From NCBI GenBank assembly GCA_037039685.1, contig JAWNGF010000015.1, forward strand, positions 15,001 through 79,000: DNA of 64,000 bases, written 5' to 3'. This stretch comes from Ceratobasidium sp. AG-K (Eukaryota > Basidiomycota > Agaricomycetes > Cantharellales > Ceratobasidiaceae). Position numbers and translations under genes: made by a program. This document shows, in pieces, positions 49,051 to 57,662 of the stretch (the stretch's first letter is position 1; each line of letters opens with the position of its first letter). The notes under the pieces were generated by a model. The model made no database searches. It saw only the letters and a list, made by a program, of their open reading frames with translations, and was not told the origin of the DNA.

Positions 49051-50305
49051 AGCCTCCAAAGTATGGGAGATGAGATCTTGAGTCGGTGTTCTAAGCTAGG
49101 ATTCTCCGACGTAACCGTGTTTCTGAGGTACCAAGGGCCTACTCTTGAGTATTATGTCGCAGTCCATTCCGACGAAACTGTTGTTTGGGTCGATCACCAC
49201 CGTCCGGACGGGTTACTTAATTGTTCTGAATCTCAGATTAAAAATAGGCTAGCTGAAGAGTACTGGGGTCACATGGAGGCTATTCCTGGGCCTCGCCACA
49301 TAAGTCTCAACAGTGTAGCTCGACTAAAGAGCGTCTTGTCTAGTTTGGCAATCGGTATGGGATTTTATAACGAAATTTGACGAATCTGATATCCTTGGCA
49401 GACTCTGCTACATCTGATGGATCAACCTCACCATTCACGTATGCCCAAATTCAGGAATTTTTGCAACATTTAAACACCTTTGATGAGAAGGACATTGATG
49501 CATACCAGACCTACGCAGTTGGTGAGCATAGCAACGAAGTGGAAATTATTTCTCTCTGTCCCTAATGCAACGCCGATAGCCCGCATCTGGAACATGATCT
49601 GGCATGCACGTGTGATCAACAACTACGGCTCTTCAAACGCATGTCTCGATCGATTCATTACTTTGTTAGACAACCCACCCGCCTTTACGGCGCTGAATAG
49701 GCTCTTGGCGCTAGCGATGCTAGGCGCTGCAGAAAGAAACCTGGCGCGGTGCTCGCGCGCTCGGGCCGGACGTGTGGTGTACGTAGGTGAATGGAGGCAG
49801 TTCAAGGCGAAAAATGAGATAGAATGGCAGCAAGTTGTCAAGCTAGTGAGTCTTTCAGTGGGGTTAGATGCGCTGCTATCTAACGGTTGGGTTGATAGGC
49901 AAGTGCGATGGTCATGTACGGTGATATTTTTTGATACACATCAAGCCCATACTAACTTCGCGTAAATACAGCGCCTCCCTATTGCTGCTTGATGACTACA
50001 AATCTAAGTTCTCTACGCTACTCTCTGCTCTTCTTTCCCTCTCAGCTGCAGCGTACGGCCATCATCTTGCCACCGAGTCACAGAACCTAGACAATCACGC
50101 TGCGGATGCGGTATGTTACTATATTCATCTCACATCTTGTGGTATTCTGGAACCTAACGGCGCATATATGCAGTCGTCGTATTTCCAGAAGTGGGAGAAG
50201 CCGGGCTACAACGTTCAACGCATCGCACTACGTAACGCTACTCCTCAGGCATTCTTAGGATGGGCTTTCATCGCATTCGTCGCATCCGTTACGCGCATTC
50301 TATGA

Positions 50306-50936
50306 CATGAATGGTTTAAAGTTGAGAAATGGAGAATGTCGGCTTTTGCTGATCGTATAATCAAATTTTGAATCTATACTAAGCTTCCTTGTACCTGTTT
50401 CCGGGATGCCCTCTGAGCATCCTCAGGTTCTTAACGTGTTATTTTCTTGGTAGCTAGGATATCCTAATGCTTGCTGCATATCGCAGACTGAGAAAGCCGG
50501 AGCAATTACGTAGGGATTAGGTGGCACTAAGTTATTGGCCAAAACAGTAATCATTGGCCGGCGGTTATCAAACCGTGGAATAACGGCGTGTGGCGAAATA
50601 TACGTGCCTATAAAGTAACGTTCGTGCAGTGACCTCATCCCAACCCCACGATATATCTCACGTAGGAGCACTACCCTGCGGTAGCTTGAAGTCGAATTGT
50701 AATATCACACTTCACGAAAGGTTAGTTCGGCTCGTAAATCTGGGTTACCCTCGACGTGGCTCATTACTTAGCCACCGCCCTTGCGCCCGACCTTTTCCGA
50801 GATAACAGTTGCCAGTGCTCGCACCACAAAGGTATGAATACGGATCTCCTCAGTATTTAGCAGCTGATAAAGCAATCCTTGCATACCCTTGTCTTATGGC
50901 TGATTTTCAAGATCGCCCTCTCGATACGTTTGCGCA
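50306..50936. other. Intergenic P6 - S1, duplicated at P7 - S2
   Basis: No gene. Short blocks such as GGTGGC(A/G)CTAAGTT and CGGCGTGTGG / GAGGCGTGGC line up with 56310-56420, showing that the spacer belongs to the duplicated unit. Confidence 0.5.
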
Positions 50937-51362
50937 ATGGACGGTGGGCCCCCGGACTATAATCCCGAAGTGGAGAATGTCAGAGCGGCTCTTCGTGCCC
51001 TCCAACTGCTGCTCGACCGGCGCACGGAGATCCTTCGACAGGCAAACAACTATGAACTTGGTCAAATTGATCGTCAAATACCTGTAGCGATGCGCAATGT
51101 TGGCGATGCATACCATGATCAAAATACGTGCCGTCATTGGTACCAGCGGGCAGAGGAGTTTGAGAGGGCGAACCCAGATCAGAGGGAGCACATACTGATG
51201 CCTCTTGCCAAGGGACTCGGTATACTGATCGCTACGCCTTTCCTATTGGTCGGTGGGATCGTGGGTGGTACCCTGTTTGCCGCGGGGTCCATATTATATG
51301 GAGCAGGGATGGCTGTGAAAGGGTTAGGAACCTTGTTAACTGGGGGATTTTTTAGGAACTGA
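50937..51362 (+). CDS. S1: small protein with glycine-rich C-terminal membrane segment
   Basis: Single exon, 141 residues. N-terminal part MDGGPPDYNPEVENV, then a charged helical region (LLDRRTEILRQ, ELGQIDRQIP, HWYQRAEEFERANPDQ) and from about residue 88 a glycine-rich hydrophobic run (LAKGLGILIATPFLLVGGIV, GGTLFAAGSILYGAG) with GxxxG spacings, ending LLTGGFFRN. Such glycine-zipper segments suit membrane insertion or oligomerisation. The family is unknown to me. It follows P6 on the same strand and is very like S2. The start is set by the shared M-D-(A)G-G/A-PP-DYNP context; a stop lies 36 nt upstream in frame. Role in membrane attack or signalling is inference. Confidence 0.7.
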   Translation: MDGGPPDYNPEVENVRAALRALQLLLDRRTEILRQANNYELGQIDRQIPVAMRNVGDAYHDQNTCRHWYQRAEEFERANPDQREHILMPLAKGLGILIATPFLLVGGIVGGTLFAAGSILYGAGMAVKGLGTLLTGGFFRN

Positions 51363-51768
51363 ATTTTGGTGAGTTCCTCCCGGCTGATGAGCAATCACTA
51401 AGCGAGACCCAATGCAACCAGATCTGCCTGATTTTCTACTGTGAAATCAATGATATGTACCTTTCAATCGATCGTGTTACATTTTGATACTGGATCTAGT
51501 TCAAATGTTGACAACTTCGTCTCGGTCAAATGATATTTAGCTCTCCTTATCGTTTTGCAATCGTTTTAAGGGCTAGTAAGGACTGGCATCCTAACCTTGA
51601 TGCTCTCCGTACTCACCATGGGGGAGCTATCGGGCAACCTATTATGCGGTACTTTGCGCGTGTCATATAGTGGGAGGGTATCACTCCTTTCATGCCTAGC
51701 AGGACCATTGTTTCATCATAACCGGAAAAATAGCGAATAATATACAAGCGCCCCCACATTATTTCCTT
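51363..51768. other. Intergenic between S1 and CasG ends
   Basis: Convergent ends; nothing seen. Confidence 0.35.
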
Positions 51769-53918
51769 CTAAGCGGAAACCGGCACTAAAAACACGCGAG
51801 AATAATCCTATCATCGCCGCAAGCATCGTCAGCCACAGTACGACATGATCACTAAGTCCACTTACCAAAACCTCCGATGCACTAAACCTAGGGTCTTGTA
51901 GGTTCGCCATTCTCCAAATATATGCGCGCTGACTCGCCGAAGTAATTGGCAGTTCTTCTTGCATAGTGCTGTCGGAATCGTACCCATCCGCCCAAGAGGC
52001 GTTCGACCGCGCTCTATCAAAGTTGTACTTGAAAGTCGCAAAAAACGATTCCCAGGTGCAAACTTGAGTAGCCCTTATTGTCATGGCTAGAGCATATAAA
52101 AAGTGATCTTGGGCTCCAGCCTCGGCCCGACGCTCGACAGTCGACTCGAAAGAAAACTGGTCTTTGGTCGAGGACGTAAACGTGATGAAGATTGATTTAT
52201 CAACGCTTTGCGAGGAGAATTGGGGGGCGCCATCCTGGTTTACCCACGTTCGACAGTCATGCACCTGCTGCATAAAGTCGCCCGAAAAACAGTGTGCCAT
52301 GATTGAAAATACAATCGAGCCTTGTTTCGAGTGGTTTCGAATATTGTTTTCCCAATCGTCCCGTGGAATTGCATCATCGGTGGTTGGGCAATAGGGCGGG
52401 ATGAGCATTACTGTCCCATTGGATGCGGAGTACCCGTGCCCAATGAAAGCAATCGCCCGAATGTCACCACACCTAGCGTCACCAACAAAGGCCCCCACAC
52501 ATTCGAGAACTTCTCCGCGATCATAGTCGTTCCTGTCGTGTAGCACGACCTCGTATCCCCGCTCTGTGAATGCTTCCCAGAGCAACGCAATGTCGTTGTC
52601 GACTCCCAAGAGCGTCTCGATCGAAAATGCGGTATCCGTTTGGCGGGTTTCCGAATCGTAGTTGCTCCCGATAATGAGGAGTCGTCTGGTGGTACGGTAG
52701 GCTGAAGTCGGAGTGAGATCAGTGGCTTCTTCGAGCGCGTCCAGGGTCCGGGATCTTTGATCGGGGATGGCTCGACGGACATCATTGTTCAACCTGGGAT
52801 GAGGCTCGGCAGCAATGGATACGCGAAGGGCCGACGGCCTTTGCCTTGGAAGCGAGAGTTGCCGATGCGGAAGCATTGGCGTGGGGGATCCACTCCGTGG
52901 AAACGACCCATATCGCCCACTGCGGATGCTGACCATTGAAGGTCGATGCGACAAACGCGTTTGAGCTGTAGCAAAAGAGAGAACCGAAGATGACGACTGC
53001 AAAGTCAATTGGGCTTGAGGTGGTGGATTGTGGCTTGGTGGGCTGGCAAGGTTGCTCGGCGGTCTATAAGCATAGTCTTTCCGTAAGACGCCTGATTATT
53101 TGTAGCAGGGCTTAGATATTTTTCGATGAGTATATCCGAGTCACTTACCACCAGGTTGGCCATAAGAGGGCGCATCTATCCAGATAAGCGGTCGAATTGT
53201 ATCGAGGGGAGAATTGGACGCCTCCGTAGGATCGATCAAATCACCAGCAGCATTGGTTATCAAAACCCAATCACACTGGGAATCCACTTCAGAGGGCTGA
53301 GGCGATTCAACTTGAGCGCTGGGGTCTGTGAGTTCCGTGGCGAGTTCCTTTGCTTCGTCTCGTTGGCGCCGGTCGTCTGCCTCTGCCCGAGTCGCGTCCT
53401 CCTCAGATAAAGGGGTGCTAAACTCGCCGAGCTAATATTAGGGTAGATGCCACCTTTGGTTACTTTTAGGCGTACCTTTGTGTCAGGGCAACCCTCTCAC
53501 TATCCCGGCGTTCCTCGTCTCGTCTCCGAGACAACAATTCGCCAAGAGCAGTGCCCGCAGCTACCGCAATCAGTGGAAACTCATGGGTTCCTGCTAGGCC
53601 GGTAAGCGTCGCTGCAGCCACTGGGACGATCAATGTCAATCTCTAGGTTGATAGGGGGAGCGGCGGAGATTACTCACATGCCGAGCGGAAGTGGCCCATC
53701 CCACCGTTCCTAGAAAGGGTTGTTCGAAAACTCGTGTTGAAGGTTGGCGCTGTCCTGGGCCCATAGGCGCGTAGTCCAAAGTTAACTGACGTGGCAGGTT
53801 GCGCAAACCGACCAGTTGGCGTAGTTGGAGATCCAAAGCCATCGTTGGAAGTGTTGTGTACCGTACTTGGAGATTGTGGATCAACCAAAAGGCGAGCTCG
53901 AGGAAACGGCAGTTTCAT
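51769..53918 (-). CDS. CasG: caspase-fold (C14-like) protein, subfamily 2
   Basis: Best-resolved subfamily-2 gene. Exon 1 starts MKLPFPRARLLVDPQSPS and ends GGMGHFRSA (donor GTGAGT). Exon 2 is ATLTGLAGTHEFPLIAVAAG plus a basic run (SRRRDEERR). Exon 3 has DWVLITNAAGDLIDP. Exon 4 has KDYAYRPPSN, a Ser/Pro linker and the core: RRLLIIGSNYDSETRQT, DNDIALLWEAF, His in AIAFIGHGYS, PPYCPTTD and Cys in SIMAHCFSGDF. The last exon after donor GTAAGT encodes DYSRVFLVPVSA, stop at 51769. Every splice site and phase fits; no lesion. About 600 residues. Divergent from P7 (631 bp). Confidence 0.78.
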
Positions 53919-54549
53919 CGGAGTTTATCATTGTAGCAGTTGGTGGCTCGTGGATTTAATAGCTCCGCGAGGCGTGCTGTCAAGCGCGCGCAGTCGCAGG
54001 GGTCGGTGCAGTGTCCCGACATAAATCGAGATGCATCGCCTCTTGTGGAGTGTGGACAGTGCGACAGCGCATGACGTCATTATGATCATCATGGCGCTTC
54101 CAATGCCACCCGATCCGGTTGATAGGGTGGTCTTGCTCAGCACCAACGAAGCTCAATTGACTCCTTTGGCGCTCCAGAGCATCCCTCGACGTCTCGGAAT
54201 CCATTGAAGGGCGCTGGGAGCAACCCCTAATTGCTGGTAAATGCATCTCAATGCTACGAGACGGGCGTATTGTATACTTCACCACCGCAACGGCAGAGAG
54301 CCACTGAGGATTGAATGACAGAAGCGTGCCCCCTTGTAGCACCTGGCTACTATCCCGTTATTCAAGACGCTTGAAGCGACCTGCTAAGATATTGTTGTCA
54401 AGTATGAGTGGCTTCCCCCCCCCCCCCCATCGCGTTAGATCCGGCTGTGGATGGGCGATGGTACAGGTATTTAACTTGCAATTCATCGGTTCCTCTACCC
54501 CACAATACCATCCTCAGTCGTTAGTATATAGTTTCTAGTGTTCTATACT
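53919..54549. promoter_or_regulatory. Divergent intergenic region CasG / P7
   Basis: 631 bp. Contains a run of 14 C (54415-54428) and P7's TATA box. No gene supported. Confidence 0.45.
54468..54474 (+). promoter_or_regulatory. TATA box of P7
   Basis: TATTTAA 82 nt upstream of the P7 ATG. Confidence 0.5.
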
Positions 54550-56111
54550 ATGAAAGCAGATGACGAGCTCACACCATTGCCACCCCTGCTGAAGCCAATT
54601 CTCCCAAGCCAGTATGACCGATTCAGTTTCTGGTCAGTATAATGCCATTCGAATATACAACGCTCTTACTTTCTATGAGAAAGTTACGTACAAGACAGCC
54701 CAGTGCACAAGGACGTCCCAGTTCAATGCCAGGTTCGATCCCGCACGGCCGAACCCGATCATGCCGATCGATCTCCCGTTCAGGCAAGGCTAATTCACCC
54801 AGAAGGCGGTGTTGTTTACACCCATAAACAATTGGTCTCCGATCATCCTATCCTAGTTAACCTCCGGAGCGCTGGAAACGATATCCTGGGCCAGTGCTCC
54901 AAATTAGGCCTCTCCGATGTAACTGTGTTTCTCAGGCAACAACGATCTGTTGTTGAGTACTATGTTGCAGCTCATTCTGATGAAACCGTTATTTGGATCG
55001 GCGACCACCGCCCAGACGGGATACTTGGTTTGACTGAATCTCGTGCCAAGAATATGTTATCCGAGGAATACTGGGGTCATATGGAAGCTATACCTGGATC
55101 TCGTCATGTAAGCGCGGATAGTGTAACTCGACTAAAGAACGTCTTGTCTAGCTTGGCAATTGGTACGCCATTTCATAACTAAACCTGGCTAGCTCTCAGT
55201 GCTTCCGTAGACTCTGCTACGTCAGATGGGTCGACATCGCCATTTTCTTACGATCAGATTCAGGAATTTTTACGCATTTTAAGCGCATTTAATGACAAGA
55301 ATATTGACGAACACCAAACCTACGCAGTTGGTGGGTACGACTGCAGCGCAAATAATTATTTCTCGCCGCGACTAAAGCCACGCTTAAAGCACGTATCTGG
55401 AACATGGTCTGGCATGCGCGAGCGATCAACAACTATGGTTCCATAGACGCGTGTCTCGATCGATTTATGGCCTTGTCGAACAACCCTCCGGCGTTTACAG
55501 CAATGAGAAAAATCATAGCGCTAATTATGTTAGGAGCCGCGGAGAGGAACTTGGCCAGGTGCTCGCGTGCTTGGGCAGGCCGCGTAGCTTATGTAGGCGA
55601 ATGGAGGCAGTTTAAAGCAAAGAATGAGACCGAGTGGCAGCAAGTCATCAAATTCGTGAGTCGACCATGGGTAATACGAGCATGTTGTCTAACGACTGAG
55701 TGAACAGGCCAGCACATTGGTCATGTATGATGATATATCCAAAATAAGCAAATCGATGCTAACCTTGATTAAACATAGCGCTTCTCTACTCTTACTCGAC
55801 GATTACAAGACTAAGCTGCCTACTATACTCTCAACTCTACTGTCCCTCTCAGCTGCGGCGTACGGCCATCATCTTGTCACAGAATCACAGAATCTAGGTA
55901 GCCACGCTGCGGATGCGGTACGTTATTGTCGTTATTGAACCGTGCTTTGCGTTTCGAAATTAAGACCGCATATACGCAGTCGGTTTATTTCCAGAACTGG
56001 GAGAAACCGGACTATGACGTCCAGCGAATCGCAATACGCAATGCTACTCCTCAGGCACTCCTGGCATGGGCTTTCATTGCGTTTGTCGGATCCGTTACAC
56101 GAGTTATATAG
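54550..56111 (+). CDS. P7: WW-like protein with C-terminal hydrophobic tail
   Basis: Seven-exon paralogue. Exon 1 is MKADDELTPLPPLLKPILPS..YDRFSFW. Exon 2 has LIHPEGGVVYTHKQLVSD, VFLRQQRSVVEYYVAAHSD, ETVIWI and EEYWGHMEAIPGSRHVSA. Exon 3 has DGSTSPFSYDQI. Exon 4 has ARIWNMVWHARAINNYGS and RCSRAWAGRVAYVGEW. Exon 6 has LLLLDDYKTKLPTILSTLL, and exon 7 has FQNWEKPDYD and ALLAWAFIAFVGSVTRVI, stop at 56109-56111. No lesions seen. With CasG to its left and S2 to its right it forms the one fully intact Cas-P-S unit in the window. Confidence 0.77.
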
Positions 56112-56743
56112 GACACACAGCTCGAAGTAAAGAAATGGGGAACGCCGGGTATTGCCCGTTGATGACATAATGACGTTTTGGCTGCGTGTTAGGTTTACAT
56201 CGTATTTGTACCAGACTATCAACTGAATGCCCTCAATGGGCCGTGTTTCTCGGTCATCGGGATTGTCTAATCGCTTCCAAAGTTTATTGGAGATCGAGCC
56301 GAAGCGATTGCGTTGGGTCGGGTGGCGCTAAGTTGTTGGACAAATTCAGTATAATTGGTCAGGCGGCTATCGGAACCGCGGAATGATGAGGCGTGGCTCA
56401 CGGGGCGTGCCGACAAAAACAACGTCACGTAGTGACTTCATTCCGGCCCCTGCGGCCTTCTTTGCGTGCGACCACTTTTCCGCGGCCTTATAAGCTTGAA
56501 TCGAGGCATCGTAGCTCTCAAGGTTCGTATATTTTGTGCGTCCGAGTTATTGTCGGTGTTGCTCACAATTTAGCCTCTCCCCTCGCGCCTGGTCTTGCCT
56601 GGGAGAACAGTTTCTCGCATTATGGGTGAGTGTTTGCCGAATACTTTCGAGCTCCGGGAGCTAATAAAGAGCCTTTTTAATCCCTGGTTTGCGATTGGTC
56701 TGCAGGATCCGAAAATAACGCTCCTCCCGACCTTGCCCACGCG
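56112..56743. other. Intergenic P7 - S2, duplicated at P6 - S1
   Basis: No gene supported. Blocks shared with 50510-50650. A CTGCAG acceptor-like site at about 56700 opens a frame into S2, so a short upstream exon of S2 cannot be excluded. Confidence 0.4.
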
Positions 56744-57175
56744 ATGGATGCCGGTGCTCCACCACCGGATTATAACCCGCAAGAGGAGAATGTCAGAGGG
56801 GCTCTACGTTCTCTTCAAGCTCTACTCGATCGACGCACCCAACTTCTTCGCCAGTCCAACAACGATGAGCTCGGTCAGATCGATCGCCAAATACCTATCG
56901 CAATGCGCAACGTTGGCGATGCCTACCCAGACCAAGAGACACGTCGCCACTGGTATCAGCGAGCCGAGGAGTTCGAAAGAGCGAACCCAGACCAGAGGGA
57001 GCATATACTAATGCCCCTTGCTAAAGGACTCGGTATACTGATTGCTACGCCATTCATATTGGTTGGTGGTATCGTAGGTGGTACCCTGTTCGCTGCAGGC
57101 TCCATATTATATGGGGCGGGAATGGTGGTCAAAGAGTTAGGGACCTTGTTGACTTGGGGATTTTTCAAGAAATAA
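56744..57175 (+). CDS. S2: small protein with glycine-rich C-terminal membrane segment
   Basis: Single exon, 143 residues, near-identical to S1: MDAGAPPPDYNPQEENV, LLDRRTQLLRQ, ELGQIDRQIPIAMRNVGDAY, WYQRAEEFERANPDQREHI, then LAKGLGILIATPFILVGGIV and GGTLFAAGSILYGAG, ending LLTWGFFKK. The hydrophobic tail is the best conserved part of the S1/S2 pair, suggesting it is the functional element. It follows P7 at 633 bp. Unknown family. Confidence 0.7.
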   Translation: MDAGAPPPDYNPQEENVRGALRSLQALLDRRTQLLRQSNNDELGQIDRQIPIAMRNVGDAYPDQETRRHWYQRAEEFERANPDQREHILMPLAKGLGILIATPFILVGGIVGGTLFAAGSILYGAGMVVKELGTLLTWGFFKK

Positions 57176-57662
57176 GCCTTGGTGAGTTATTTGACTGGTA
57201 TGGAGGCACCACACAAACGCTCATAGGAGTCAGATGAACGTAGTTATCCCAGCGGAGAATCGGTTGCACACACTTCTCGGTAGAATTATGGTTCGGATGG
57301 TTGCGTATAGCTGGGCTATAGCTTGTGTGGTTCCCCAATAATATTTGATGGCCAAATCCATTTTGAATCTGATTTCCTGGAGTTGAGGTTCGTTCTTGCG
57401 TCAGCCTTGGTGAATACTGCAGTCACCTCTGGAAGGCTCTCATGCGCCGGGGACTTCTTGGTGCTATAGTACACTATTTTGCTTGCATCCTATTGCGGCA
57501 GGTTTGCCTATTTATTTCATGCAAATCAAAGCCGGCATTCCATGGCTGCCTTCCTCACGGCATGGTAAGTATTGATAGGAGTATTTGTTGGCTAATACGC
57601 TACACAAATGACCTCCTACCGATTAGTAAGCAGGTTGCCACCGGATCCACGGGACCTTTAAA
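57176..57662. other. Intergenic before the giant gene
   Basis: No gene supported; probably the promoter of the DUF6606-type gene. Confidence 0.35.

Larger units (their letters stand above)
48334..50305 (+). pseudogene. P6: WW-like/tail protein interrupted by two MITEs
   Basis: Exon 1 is MKQQNELQALLRTLKPILPN..YDRFSPL. Directly after it lies a 210-bp element (48412-48621) that puts a stop into the exon. The old donor GTAAGT survives behind it. Exon 2 starts LIHPEGGCVYNQKRLVSD and is then split by a second element (about 48863-49050) between MAN and SLQSMGDEIL. The rest reads cleanly: VFLRYQGPTLEYYVAVHSD, DGSTSPFTYAQI, ARIWNMIWHARVINNYGS, SALLSLSAAAYGHHL, FQKWEKPGYN and AFLGWAFIAFVASVTRIL, stop at 50303-50305. 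Removing the two inserts would restore the normal layout. This points to recent inactivation, unless the inserts are spliced out, for which I see no good sites in the second. Confidence 0.75.
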
